Assembly: GCF_004027225.2 (NCBI RefSeq)
Contig: NC_044282.2
Span: forward strand, 64,221,725 to 64,285,724
Direction of reading: 5' to 3'
Length of the DNA stretch: 64,000 nucleotides
Source of the DNA: Strigops habroptila
Lineage: Eukaryota; Chordata; Aves; Psittaciformes; Psittacidae
Shown: one piece after another, positions 1-12,888 of the stretch
How the letters are laid out: each line of letters starts with the position of its first letter
Position numbering within the stretch: position 1 is the first letter of the stretch
The notes under the pieces: generated by a model
The model's input: only the letters and a program-made list of their open reading frames with translations
The model's database searches: none
Told to the model about the DNA's origin: nothing
Program-made: the position numbers and the translations under genes

Positions 1-3000
1 GCCCTGTGTTACTTTTGGTCCCCTGTGTGCATAAGAGCACACTGGACATGTCTTGGCAGGAACGCCACACAGTGGTGAGGAGACAGGTCCTTCCTGGTGA
101 GGAGAATGGCCTCGTGGAGTCTCCAGTCCAACCTCTTGACTCACAGCTGCACTATTGCCAACACTAACTAGGTGGGCCATGGCTTTGGCTGTGAGTTGGT
201 AGCCTCCGCAGCTGGCAGTCCCCACCTCTGTGGAGACCTACAGCTTCTCTCCCAGGGAAGATGCCAAACTAATCATCCCAAATGTGAGAGCTGGCACTTC
301 GGTCAATTCCTGTTGTCAGAAGAGGAACTTCTTCTCCCCAGGGGCTCACAGGCAAAGATGGTGGAGAGAGCACAGAGCTGTGGCAAAACTCAGGGTGAGA
401 CTGTGTAGGAGGGGAAGACAAAACTCATTTTAAATAAGACACATTTCTGTTGCTCACCCGTTCTTCAACACTCAAAAGCACCTAGACATGTCTGTTCAGG
501 ATTCCTTGTGGTGACACAGAGGATTAGGAACAATAGATTCTGAGTCCTCATCTTGTCTCCTGTTACCTCCCATGATACCGTGTGACTTTTATTTTTACAA
601 CTCAACCCCGCCCTGAGCCTGCTTCAGCAACAGAGAGAGAAGTCACACCACTGGTGCTCCAGCTTCAATGTGCACCCAGCACTCCTGCCAGTACCAACTC
701 CTGACAGTTCCCAAGCATTATCAGTATTCCATCCTGGATTTCACAGCTGCTTTCAGTCTCTTCACTTGCTGCATATCCACTATTCATTGACTTCCTGCTC
801 TGCTGTCTTGTCTGGTGCTTCCACGTATTCACTCTCCTACAAACAATTGTCAAGTTTCCTTTGCAAATCTCTATAGAGCTGGAAAGTTTACTTATTGTCA
901 CTGAAAAAGGTAGCTCTTCAATAGATACAAGAGAGTCAGAGACAGTAAAACCAGTGCATGAACCCAGATGAGCTGCAGAAACCTGTATAAAATTATAACC
1001 CTAAAGGCTGCTCCTCTCTGCTCTCCGTTTCATGCCTGGAGGAAAACGTCTGTGAGCCACAGGCAGAGCAAAGAAACAAGACTTGCATTGGGCAAGAGGG
1101 ATGAGAACAACTTGTTGCTTTGTGAAGCTATGTGCTCTTTGTCAGTTCATGAGTGTCATGGAAATCCAAGCCCTGGCTTGTATGGGCTGAAAGGATCAAG
1201 GTTGGTGTGTTGGGGGCAGTCCATGCTTCTCTTGTTTTTTCTCTGTGCTTATTGCAGGGGGCTGTTGCCTGCTGTAGTAACAGAACTGGCAGAAAGCAGA
1301 AAAGTCAGATGAAGAAGTCCGGTCTGCCGCAGCATCACTCTGAGGGATGCCAGAGATTGCCTGTGTCACTGTACTGCATTCAGAATAGTCACTTCAGCCT
1401 TTCTGCTTCCTCTTGTGGAAGACATCTGATGATTAAGTTGGGTTATATAGCTCCACTGATGAAATGGTTTGCCCATAGAAAGGTAGTTTGTTGTGCTCAA
1501 AGCTTTGGTGATCCCATAACAGTAACTCCCTCACCTACTATCAAGATTTATCTTTTTATAAGGGGTACAGTGCAATGCCTGAAGGTGTTCCTTTCCAAGG
1601 CAGCTAGGTACCTTATCCCCTTGCTTGGGAGTTTTCTTGCCTTGATGTTGCTGCTTCTTTTTCCTCTAGTTCCACTTTAAGCAGTTTCTCCCACCTCTCA
1701 GGGTTGCACTGGATTTATTCTGCACTGATTGTACAGGCCAAACAAAGCAGCAGCTCACAGGAACCTGACTGGTATCCCAGTGTATTTTGTAATGCCTTAA
1801 AATACCCAATTCCGTATGTCCAAAACAAACATTTAAAAACAAAGACAATGTCCACTGTCTGATTTGACACAGCTTAAACACTAGTCTAAGTGGTCTTGGA
1901 AAAGAGGACCTCAGTATTGCCTGGCTCGCTTATGCCAAGACCTCTTATTTACAACCCCTGTAGTATGTATTTCTGGGCAGGCAAAGGCAGCAAGGGAGCA
2001 GGGTACGGATATACAGAAGGTATGAACCGTGCTGGTACCACATGCAGAAATTCAATGCTGCCCCTGCTTGTGCAAAGAACACCAGCAAGAGTTTGTCTTA
2101 TAACAGCAAAATAAGCTTTGCAGAAAAGTCCACCTTTGTGACCGTGCTAACACACAACTTAGTATAATACATGTATTGAAGTCAAACACGCTGAACATGT
2201 CTGACAGCTTGTTTGGCACTGTACGTGTTGTGTCCCCAGTTGGGGTGTCTGTTCTGGAATTAGGAGCCCTGTGTTTTGCATGAAGCTGCTGGCTTACACT
2301 GCACTGTAGGATGCACAGCAGCTCTGCCTGTCCCTGGCTCTTCTCTTCTCCATGTGGCTAATGAGGGACACATTCTCATCCTTAATGTCCTTCCAGGTTA
2401 GTTCTGCTCTGACAAGGATTTGGATAGCCTCAGTTTTTGCTGGTTTGTTTTTATTCTCCAGTTCGTATCTCCTTTTTTTTTAAAAGCGAGTAAAATCTGG
2501 TTGTTATGGGGAGAAGCTGTGCCCAGAAGGCTAAATGCTTCAATAAGAGAAAAATGGGAGAGAAAAATACTGTTCTCTTTTGCCTGGCAGTAGCCAGGAA
2601 AAGCTGCAATTCTCCTGGGAAGTCTTGATACTAAAGATCAAGAGGATCAGAGAAGCCTTGCCTGCTTTGGAAAAATTCTCCAAAAAGCTCTTAGCTCCAT
2701 CCACAAGCTGTTTGCCAACCCGTAATGCAGCCAGCAAAATATTTTGTGAGCCTTCTTTAAAGCAGTGAGCTAAAAAGTGCAGACTGTGAAGTGGGATTTT
2801 ATGGCCCCACGTATATTTCCAAAATATGTTTATACTCCTTATGGAGACTCAGCATGGAATTTTAATGCAGAGAGTGGATGATACAAAAGGCAAAGTGGGG
2901 ACACTTGTGGCTTGGATGGGAACTGCTGAACTCATTCTATACTCCCTGCTTTTGAGAAGAGAGCTGGTGCTGAGCAGGTTGCAATTCTGGGGCCAGGGCT

Positions 3001-5099
3001 CTTGTAGGGCAGAGGAAAAGGCATGCGGTGAAGAAATGCGTTAGGCTGCAAGCATCGACAATCAGAGCATTTACTCATAGATGAACTATAGAAACCTGAG
3101 CAGACAGCTGTAAACCAGAACTATCTCATAACAGGAATGTTTATCAAGAGACAGAGCCAATAGGCCTGGCCACTACTGCTGAGCAAGTCAGGATTTCCCT
3201 AGCACACAGGTGCTTTATTTCTTTTTCAGCATAGTTCAGTTCTGCAATAAAAGCTCTTTTCCCTCTAGGCATTAGTGGCAGATGGCAGGCCATAAGTGTA
3301 ATTGCATAGCAAAGACATGGCTTTTGCTGCAGCTAATGGTTTCTTTCAATAAATAATATAGGCAAGAATGTTTGTACTTGGTCCTTCTCAAGGATTCTGA
3401 AAATCAGAAAAGACTGAAACATTTCCTGAGCTCAAAATAGAATAATGTATTCACAATTTATATTCAGAGCATTGGTACTTTATTCTGAATAGGTAACAAA
3501 CAGCAGGCAGACCAAGTATCCACCAGCCTGATCATGTGCTCAGCAGAAAGTGCTTCTGACTGTATTTGTAATGCATGGCAATCACTATATCGCCCCAGAC
3601 AAAATATTTGGCTTTGTTTATAGATGTTGAAAACGTCTCTGAAACTTATCTTCCCAAGTGACTGCATTTCTTCTAAGCAAAGATAAACAAATGCGTCTCA
3701 AGGTATTCTCAAATCTCTAAGCATTTCAGGTTGTCTCAACTTATCATGATACAGAAAGTCATTTTGAGGCAGTAGGAGACTCCCGGGGCAAGATTTCAGA
3801 CAAATACTGTCAGTATGTTGCCCTTCTCCTGATGGCCGGGCCCATAAATCAAGACAGTCTCAACTATAGGGAGGTACAGGACTGAGACTTGAGACCATCT
3901 CTAAGACTTAAGTCACCCAACCCATGTTCTGGTGGCTGCAGGATTGTCTGAACATCTGTGTAGGTACATCATAGGCATGCCAGTGCAACATTTGGGGCAT
4001 TCCGAATCTGGGCAGGGGCGAGGCAATGTGTACAGCATGATGAGGGAGGCTTTTGCACTTTTCCTGTTAAATCAGCACTGGGGGTCTGTCTCAAGTGCCT
4101 GAATGTGAATATAACATGGGAAGCCAACGGGAAGCACTTAGGAAGTAATAGTGTGTCCAATAAGAATCTGTTCTTGCCATAGCAGAGGAGCATGGCCCAG
4201 AAGGACCAGCACACTCCAGATACTGGGGTGCCTATGGTCAGCAACTGCTGCTTTGAAGGAAGTAGCAATAATCTCTTTTGTGAACATTTTGAGGTTAATA
4301 GCCTGCCTCTGCACTTGTCATGGTTTAAGCTCATTTTCCCATTTCCTGAGACTATATAGAAGGTACAGCTTGGTCAGGGAACAACATCGAAGCTAGGATG
4401 AGATAATCGCCATACGTACCAGTTCATACAACTCACAAAGTTGGTATGACCTTCTATGCTGCAAAGATTTGTTAGGTCTACTAGACTGGTTTAACTTCCA
4501 GCCTGATGCTGGCTTATGGTAGGACTTCTGAGAAGCCAGTGTGGGTTTTATTCTGAAGTAAGTAGATTTTTCTGGTTCATAACTTTCATTTGTACCTAAT
4601 TCTTTTTCCTCAAACTGTAAGAGCAGAAGCACAAGGCAGCAGCTCCAGGAGCATACTCTTGACTCTTATTCTTAAGTGAAGGGTTGTACTTGGGTAGAGT
4701 TACATGCAAGCCTGACCTTAGCTTAGAGAGCTACTGCAGTACCTGAGTCACAGTCAACCACAAGCTGAACGGAAGCCAACTCTGCTGTCATGGAGAAGGC
4801 ACACCTCATACTGGGATGTACCACAGGCAGATGTCCTTCTTGCATGTGTATAGTCAACTGGGTTTCCCTACGTGCTATGGGTTAGCCATGGAGGGGGAGA
4901 GCTGTGTCTGAGCTGGGGCATTCATCAAGGAAGGGATGTAGGATGCTGAAGAGAGTCTCAGGGAAAGCATGAGGTGGTTTCAAGGTCTGAGCCCTAGGAA
5001 ATGGGCACTATGACAGAAAGCAAAAAGACGCAGGGGTTGGTTTTATTTAACCTATCCTGGAATTGCCCTCTCTGTCACCAGCGCGACTGGCCTTGCCGT
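1..5099. other. Upstream intergenic DNA, no gene seen
   Basis: Ordinary single-copy-looking avian DNA. The open frames here (for example the 175-codon frame at 1153-1680) have no recognisable domain, no conserved-looking composition and no convincing flanking splice sites, so I call no gene. No CR1 3' end or other repeat family was recognised in this stretch. Confidence 0.6.
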
Positions 5100-5425
5100 C
5101 TGCCCTGGAGGCTGCACAGTAGTGATAAGCATAAATATTTTAACACTTCATATTAATGAAATTGACTGCCATGTGCCCTAAGGATGATAGGCGTTGAGCT
5201 GTCACTCAGAATATTTTAGGTGCAAACAGATGCATTTTCCCCTGCAGCACTTTTCCTCTGTGAGAATAGCGATATTATTAAAGTTTGTCAAGAAAGCATT
5301 TCACCAGCTCATTAAACACAGCTGCATATTTTGTGTAGCATTAAAGCAATTCACTTAGTAATTAACTAAATGTATGATAAGACATTTTAACTAATATTGA
5401 TTTTCTCATGTGAGTTGTTTTCATT
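5100..5425. promoter_or_regulatory. Candidate conserved non-coding element (AT-rich, homeodomain-type sites)
   Basis: Seen: a compact AT-rich block between GC-richer flanks, holding many TAAT/ATTA cores (ATTAATGAAATT near 5153, TAATTAACTAA near 5359, repeated CATTAAA-type words) and no open frame. This texture is typical of deeply conserved vertebrate enhancers. That it is conserved or regulatory is inference only; there is no alignment behind it. It could equally be ordinary AT-rich intergenic DNA. Confidence 0.25.
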
Positions 5426-7289
5426 CATCTCAATCTAGTGTCCTCCTAGCTGACTGATAGCATGGCAGGGGAGGATCGACTGCCATCAAGGGTGGGGGCA
5501 GTCTATGAAACCACTGCATGGCCCTGACAGGCTTTTCATCTGAGCATTGCTCCAAAGCAACCATCCATCTCTTCACTGGACTTGCCAGCCTTATCCCTCT
5601 TGTCTCAACTCTATTCTTTCCAAATAGCAATCTTGATATTTCTCCACATTTTGCTGTCCTCTTTTGGACTTGTTTTTCTCCTCCTGTGTCCATAGGTACA
5701 TGTAGTTTCTCTCTTCATGCTGCTCCTGCTTGTGTCTTCATCAAGGGCTGTTTGGGTAGTTTTACAGGCCTGTGGGTTGACCCATGTCTCACGGTGGCTC
5801 TTCCAGGTGCCTTTACTCCTTGGGACTGCTGGATGGCAGAACCAGAGCTGCTTTCTGCTGTGCAGTGGCCTCAGGCCCAAGGGAGCTTTGTTGAGCCACA
5901 TCCCCTGCATAGTGGGCAGCCTGGGACCTGTTGGTCCCCTGAGCTTCAAGGGATATATTTGTGACCCCTTGCCCTGCTCCGCTGCTGTGCTCAGCAACTT
6001 GAATCCCCAGCATTGCAACTGCAATTGCAATGGCTCGGACATCACACACATGCACATGCATGGCACAGCAATGCATCTTCAGTTTCCAGCTCACTGTGCT
6101 TGCTGCAGGTGATCACCAAGATCTCCATCAAGAAAAGAAATAGTCAAAAAGTCTTCTGCTACATAGTCATGTGTTTTCTGCCCTTATGAGTGAGCAGGTC
6201 TGATCTGAAGCATTCCTAGGGCTGGGATGGGGTCAGAGAGTCCCAGTCTGTATCCATCACTGGAATCTTTGCATGTCTTGCTTAGTGCATGTCAGGTTTT
6301 TGTGCAGCCTGGATCCTGTCATTCAGTGCCAGGAAGGAGCTCCTGTGTGCTGAGGAAATGCTCTGTGACACCCTTCCTCCCTGAGCCAGCATCTGTCCAG
6401 ATGAGCACTGGAGTGGCTTCTTCTTCTGGGGCAGCTATGGCATTCATTTTGCACCCAAGGCAGGGTGACGCCAGAGACACCTCAGGGCAGATCCTGGTGG
6501 TGGGCAGCAATATGGTGCTGCAGTTCCTATGGCAATGGGGAGCAGCAGGTCTGCTGTAAGGAGGCAGCTCTGGGATAGTCCAGTACTAGGTCAGCAACTT
6601 TCAGACAGCCCATCAGGATGCAGAGCCATGGACTGTGGCATAAGCTAAGCAAGAAGCAGGAATAAAGATGGATAGGGAGATCCCTGGCCATTCCTGCAGC
6701 TAGGTTTTTGCTGAGCAGCCAGATCTCAGGTGACCCCTTTGCTCAGCACATGGGAAAACCTGGCAGATCCAGGGAAGTGTTATATATGCAGAGTTTGCAT
6801 CCTTGTCCTAGATGAAAAAAAAAAAAAGTATTCAGAATTATCTGCAGAGAAGCTACCATGCATCAGCCATAATTTTACCTCTTTTGCTCATAAATGGTGA
6901 CAGGATTTTGGTTTTCCTAACAACTAATATGACATAGGGCATCCACTGAAAAAAATTGAGTACTTTATTACATCACAGTGTCCAACATTCCTAAGGATAG
7001 CTGGGATACTCCCTAAGTTTAAAATGGACACCCCCAACCTCAAGACAGAACTGAGTATAATAATATTAGTATAGCTTTTAGCAGCTTCCCTGTATGTTGC
7101 TTTGTAACCAGAGAATGAAAATTAATTGGTGTAAATCTTATTTTGGAATATTTTGGCCTTGTCCCAGAGTCATTCAGAAAGTTTTCTTTTGTTCACTTCC
7201 ACCAATACAGAGCGTGTATGATGTTTGTAGGGGAGATGGAAAACTCCTAGATCATCCCACTTTTCCTTATAAAGTGGGATGTAGTAATT

Positions 7290-7315
7290 AAGCTAGTAAG
7301 TTTCCTTACTAGCTT
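7290..7315. repeat. Inverted repeat, 11-bp stem and 4-nt loop
   Basis: The arms at 7290-7300 (AAGCTAGTAAG) and 7305-7315 (CTTACTAGCTT) are perfectly complementary around the loop TTTC. No associated gene. It may be chance or part of a small element. Confidence 0.7.
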
Positions 7316-8442
7316 GCCATGGACTGGCATCTCTTTGTTGTGCTAGTACAATGTAGCCTGCAAAGATCTGTGATAAACAGAAAACAGAGCAAGTTGAGGA
7401 GCTTGCCTCGTCTTCTGAGCATTTAATGTAACTTTGCTGCTAGGCTTCTCTCACTGGACTGTGAAATGACGTTTTGTGTGTTGGTGATGGGGTGTAACGG
7501 GATCCCAGAAAAGGTTCCTGTGTCACTACTTCTTGTGCTGCTGAGCAGAAATGTGGGAAAATGCTGACTATTATCTTTTTAGGCACTTGCAGCACCAGAC
7601 TAGCAGTGAAGTGCTGTTGATAAAGACATATCTGAAATACCTCTAGAGTCAAAGTCTGACACACACAAATGAACAGGGCATTGAAGGGATTATCACTAGC
7701 AGCCTTCCTCTGCTGAACAGCTTACTGAATTTCAATATTGTCAACTAGGAATGGTCAAACTGGATAATATGAATATCAATAAACTACCTTTTTCTTTCCC
7801 CACAGTCCCTAAGGTATTATTTTTCCTTCTTGTTTAATGTAAAGAAGGTGCTGTGTAACTATGAAAACCTTCAAACTCACTTCACCCAAGTTTGGGAGGA
7901 GGGAGACAGGGGCAGAGAAAATGGAGAAGAGGTGCTTTTTTCTTTGGCAGATTTCTCACAACTCCTAGATCCCACAAAAGAAGACATGGGCTCTCTTAGA
8001 GGAAGGCAATTTAACAATAATACAAACACAGTCAAATTCTCCGTCTTGGTCTTTATGTCCTGGATTCTTCCACCCATCTGGCTGAGCCTGGGGTTTCAGC
8101 GCCTGGATGCTGCACCACTCATACATGAAGGACACTGTGGGAAAAACATCAGGAGAATCAGAAGCATGGGGAAATGTAGAGGCTCCTACAGCCTTGCTGC
8201 TAGACTCATAGCAAGTTCACAAACAGAAACTGGTTCCCTGCTCATTACTCTCTCAGCCAACACATCCATTTGTGCATTCTTGTTTTCAAGGATAGAGCTT
8301 TTGTTCTTGCTGTTCCGTGTGACAGTGTGAGTAGTGGAGAACACGCAGCCCTTGCCTGCTCTTTAGGCAAAGGGGATGGTGGGAAAAGATGAAGGCACTG
8401 ACAGCTAGGCATTTCTGCCTCAAGCTGGGTGAATTTGCCCCT

Positions 8443-8470
8443 GAAGCACTATATATGAAGCACTATATAT
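8443..8470. repeat. Tandem duplication, 14 bp x 2
   Basis: The unit GAAGCACTATATAT occurs twice head to tail (8443-8456 and 8457-8470) with no mismatch. It looks like a small recent slippage or duplication. Confidence 0.85.
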
Positions 8471-8665
8471 GGGAAAAAGGTTCCTTTCGTTCAGGAAACA
8501 AATACAGCAGGTGTTGGTGAGACCAGAAGTAAAATACCCTGAAAGTACAATTACAGAAACTGAAAGTGAGCAAGGGCAAAGGCGATGCTGTTTTGTACTT
8601 CCTTTCTCAGTTGTATCAGCAATTGGGGTGGAAGTTAGTGCAGGCCCAGGACCCACGGATTAGCA

Positions 8666-8721
8666 CCTGGTTATGATCCAAAGATCATAATATCAAAGAT
8701 CATTACAGCCTGGTTATGATC
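8666..8721. repeat. Short direct repeats enclosing a hairpin
   Basis: CCTGGTTATGATC is present at 8666-8678 and again at 8709-8721. The first copy continues into a perfect 8-bp hairpin (TTATGATC, loop CAAA, GATCATAA; 8671-8690). AAAGATCAT also repeats between them. It looks like a local duplication; no known element recognised. Confidence 0.7.
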
Positions 8722-10173
8722 AAAGAGTAGCTCTCCCACAGGCAATCACACAGTATACTATTTGGCACACTGGTACCCCAGCTCTGGCCAGTGAAAACTT
8801 TAGCCCAAACCCTCCTGCTGAGGTGGATATGAAGGCAGCAAAAAAAAAAAAATACCCAACCAAATTTAAATTATAAACTGCATAAAAACTTGAAAAAGTT
8901 GTACAGAGAAAGCAGTCAATAAAAATGAGACATTACAGTGTGTTCATGGCTAAGATTGGCAGGGATTAAGAAAACTAGAAAGGAGGTCTATGAGAACAGT
9001 GAGTAAAAGAAAGGTTGTAGTGATGGAGCAGATTGCCACTTATTAACTATGGTGGAGAAAATGCACATTCATTCAAACTGTATTTTTCACTTGCCTGTCT
9101 TTGGAATGGATCAGGAGATTGTTCGTGTAACAGAGCAGGAGGAAATATTTCACACTTCACATAAAATGGTGCTTATTACAGAAAAACACATTTTGATCAG
9201 TAGGACCAAATAATTTGTAACCACAGGTCCAAAAACAGTGGCTGAGAAGGCAATCCCGTTCACCGATGTTTTAGTTGTTGCTCAGTAGCACTTACTCTGA
9301 TCAAGGACTTTTCAGTCTCTCATGCTTTTCCAGTGAGGAGGGGCACAAGAAGACTGGAGGGAATATCGGTGTGTTATCATCAGCATTATTCTCAGACTAA
9401 AGCCAAAACACCAGCTACTAGGAAGAAAATTAACTATCTCAGCTGAAACCAGGACACAGACTCTGGCTCCAGTTGCTTCCATTTCATCAACTAGCTCAAA
9501 AGATTTTAGGTGGAGAGTGGGATGGTCTAATTTCCTTATGATGCTTGCACCGCTCATCTCTGCCAGGTCATGGTTTTTCCTATGTTTTTCTGGGCTTTCT
9601 CCAACATTACAAATGCTTTGCCAGTGCTAGTTTTTGTTTTGTTTTTTCTTGTTTGTTTCAATTTATTTTACCAATGTTTGTAGACAATACAGCCTGCTAG
9701 TCCAGATTTTCCAACATATTTGAACACCCAAGGATAGATAAAAGGATATATAACACTCATTGTGAAGCCTTTCAGATATGTATTTATATCTTTTGGTACC
9801 TTACCATAACTAATGATGATACCTAGCAGAAGCAGCATGGCTCATAAGCAGCAAGTTGCCCTGAACCAGCAGCAGGGTACATGTGACTTGACTGTCAATA
9901 GATGATACTCACTTTCATGTAGAACTTATCACCATATTGCTGCCCACTGCTGTATGAAGAGCATCGGTCATCCTTATACTTTGAATTCCAGACGGAGCAG
10001 ACTGGGGTTCCCATCACATTTCAAGCAGCAGATTTCACCTGAGGATTTCACGAGTCAGCTGTAACTTGAAAGAATAATCACAGATTCATCAGTCAACCAC
10101 AAGTCTTGATAGTTTAATGAAGCACCTTCTCTTATCTTTCTCATAACAGACTGAATGATTATGACAATAATGA

Positions 10174-11137
10174 TCATAGAATCATAGAAGAGTTTAGGTG
10201 GAAGGGACCTTTAAAGGTCATCTAGTCCAACCCCCCTGTAATGAGCAGGGACATCTTCAACTACATCAGGTTGCTCAAAGCCCCGTCCAACCTGATCTTG
10301 AATGTTTCCAGGGACAGGGATATCTATCACCTCTCTGGGCAACCTGTTCCAGTGTTTCACCACCCGCATTGTAAAAGATTTCTTCCTTATAGCTAGTCTA
10401 AATCTCCACTCTTTTAATTTAAAACTTTTGGTTTAGTTTTAAAAAAATTCAGTTAAAAATTACATTAACGCAAAAGGCCCTACGGAAAAGTTTGTCCCCA
10501 TCTTTCCTATAAGCCCCCTTTAAGTACTGAAAAGCCACAGTAAAGTCACTCTGCAGCCTTCTCTTCTTCAGGCTGAACAACCTCAACTCTCTCAGCCTGT
10601 CTTCGTAGGAGAGGTGTTCCATCCCTCTGGTCATTTTTGTGGCCTTCCTCTGGACCTGCTTCAACAGGCCCATGTCTTTCCTGCCCTGAGGACCCCCGAG
10701 CTGGGCAAAGTACTCCAGGTGGGGTCTCACCAGAGCAGAATAGAAGGGCAAGAATTACCTCCCTCAACTTGCTGGTCATGCTTCTTTTGATGCAGCCCAG
10801 GATACTCAGTTGGCTTTCTGGGCTGCACACTCTGGCTCATGTCCAGCTTTTCATCCACCAGTATCCCCAGGTCCTTCTCCACAGGGCTGCTCTCAATCCT
10901 TTCATTCCCCAGATTGTACTGATACAATTGGTGGTTGCCCTGGCCCAGGTGCAGGACCTTGCATTTGGCCTTGCTGAACGTCATAAGGTTCATATGGGCC
11001 CACTTCCAGAGCTTGTCTAGGTCCCTTTGGATGGCATCCTGTCCCTCATGCTTGTCGACCGCACCACACAGCTCGGTGTCATCTGCAAACTTGCTGAAGG
11101 TGCACTTGATCCCACTGCTTATATCATGAAGATATTA
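10174..11137 (-). mobile_element. CR1 LINE, 5'-truncated, about 0.96 kb
   Basis: Reading + strand, the element opens with the CR1 3'-end octamers (CATAGAATCATAGAA) and a GGTGGAAGGGACC-type block, so its sense strand is minus. Minus-strand translation gives the distal CR1 ORF2 (reverse transcriptase protein) region, with [39 protein letters not shown] and [14 protein letters not shown] in two frames, so it is broken by a frameshift near 10.73-10.75 kb. A stretch at about 10425-10480 is more diverged than the rest. It is 5'-truncated at about 11137, as most genomic CR1 copies are. Not a host gene. Confidence 0.95.
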
Positions 11138-11532
11138 TATAATAAATAATACAGGACTTATTAAGTCCCTCAGAGTGTGCAGCACTTGAGTAGTGTGGGT
11201 GGCCAAGTCCCACAGCCACACAGACAGCTGCTGTACCTGTTAGCACTTTCCCTGGGTGCTCCCAGGAGCAGTGGACAGAAAGTGTTTTTGCCTGCTCTGC
11301 ACAGAGTGGAAGTGCTGAAGTCGGCACTGGCAGGGCAGCTTTCCACATCCTCTTTTACAGCATGATCATGCTTACTTAGACTGCCCAAAAGAGAAAGGTC
11401 TGAGATTCCCCTCCAGATGCTGGGATGTCTGAGGCAGAGAGTACAGACCAGTCTCACATCTATTCTGCCTATGTTTGTTCTGTATGACAGACCCTGGCAC
11501 AAAGCAGGGGTACAAACCCTGGTATCTAGCGG

Positions 11533-11570
11533 GGGCTAGAACAGGTGATCTGTTCTAGCCCAGATCACCT
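11533..11570. repeat. Two overlapping, mutually exclusive hairpins
   Basis: Arm 11533-11543 (GGGCTAGAACA) pairs perfectly with 11551-11561 (TGTTCTAGCCC), loop GGTGATC. Alternatively 11543-11552 (AGGTGATCTG) pairs perfectly with 11561-11570 (CAGATCACCT). The loop of the first hairpin is the arm of the second. No gene context explains it. Confidence 0.8.
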
Positions 11571-12861
11571 CCACCAGTTCACAGGACCTGCAGACAGGGG
11601 AGGGTTGGTTTTTTTAAATTTTTTTAGTGTTGTATTAATTTTAAATTTCCTCAATCTCTGACACGTCAGGGAGGGAAGAAAGAAAATCTCATCACCTCTT
11701 TTCTCTAGAAGCGTGGTTCAAAGAGGAAATGACAGTATGTTTTAATTTTTTAAAAGTTACCTCAAGCAAAATAAGTATTCATTCTGTGCCTGAAAGCATC
11801 TATTTTCTGAGCCATAACTTCTAGTCTCTGCCATTCATAATAGGTTATTTGGCTTATTGACATTCCTTAGAGATGTCCCAGTCCCTGGCAATACGTCTAT
11901 TAGGACTGATTTCTACACACCCTGAATGGGTTCTGGGAGGAGCTCTTAGCACTCCAGCCTCTTAATTTTGTGCTACTACTGGGGGTAGTTGACATGCGAG
12001 TTGACTTTCTGCTTGGTTCTTCACTACATATCTCATGAATGAGCCTTTGGTGCATAAGTTGAGCTGGGTGTTGCTCAGATGAGTCATGCAGATAGGAAGC
12101 AACTGAAGGTAAGATGTTTGGCTGCCAGAGAGCAGGATAGCCCTGGACAGCAGCCCAAAAGATACTTGTGTCAATAAGTTCCCCAGATTATAATGCTTCC
12201 TTGCCACCAGCAACATGGGAAAGAGGTAAAACCAAGTGACTAAGTGCAGGCTGGGTGAGAACTCTTTAAGCCATCTTTACCTCCTCGCACTGTGTTGCCT
12301 GTACCCCCAGCTCTGACTGCTAGAGCTTACTTAACAACAGAAAGCTGGCCTGAGGGTCCTGGAGTCATTGCAAAAATTAAGATACTGCTGGTAAATAAAT
12401 CATCTGTTGGTCTGACATGGATCATTAAACCATATCAATAAAAGATGTGTATGGGGTGACTCAACCACAGACACTCCAGTACTTGCTTTTACTTCTTTAA
12501 GTACAGTGTGCTTAAAGAAAGAAAACACCCCAAATAGTCAAAAGAGCAATTCCAATTTGGGCCCTGTAGATTTAGTGCTGGTAGTGAATGCCTTTGTCCT
12601 GTACAGAATTTCTGCCTTCCTTTGGGGCAATTGATATCTTTCAGGATAACCAGTTGCCTGTTCTGTTCTTTGTTTATACTCATGTGCCAGGTAGAGGCAG
12701 GGATCTGAGCACACAAAGAAGAGCTTGCAGCTTCATTTCATTTCCTGCTGCCATGCAACTGCAGCCCTAGCAAGACAGTCTTTGCAAGAGGAGGTCTGCA
12801 GATGTGAGCGTCCAGCTTAAATGAAGCTTCTCTTCCTTATACAATTTCTCACTGCACCCTC

Positions 12862-12888
12862 CCCCGAGACCCTCATCAGGTCTCGGGG
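12862..12888. repeat. Inverted repeat, 10-bp GC-rich stem
   Basis: CCCCGAGACC (12862-12871) and GGTCTCGGGG (12879-12888) are perfect complements around a 7-nt loop CTCATCA. There is no surrounding cloverleaf or other RNA-gene signature. Confidence 0.75.

Larger units (their letters stand above)
5426..10173. other. Upstream intergenic DNA, no gene seen
   Basis: No exon supported. Overlapping open frames on both strands at about 5.5-6.1 kb look like chance reading frames in a GC-richer patch: they have no family resemblance and the two strands are equally open. Small local structures (a hairpin at 7290-7315 and short duplications at 8443-8470 and 8666-8721) are listed separately. A run of 13 A lies near 6815 and one of 13 A near 8840. 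Confidence 0.6.

Noticed and set aside
35..170. Start-of-window sequence as part of a neighbouring gene exon
   Set aside because: No open frame with recognisable homology or bordering splice sites.
1153..1680. 175-codon + strand frame
   Set aside because: No domain, no matching splice sites and low-information composition; chance frame.
5518..6112. Overlapping frames of about 90-150 codons on both strands
   Set aside because: Both strands are equally open and no family resemblance is visible; expected by chance in a GC-richer patch.
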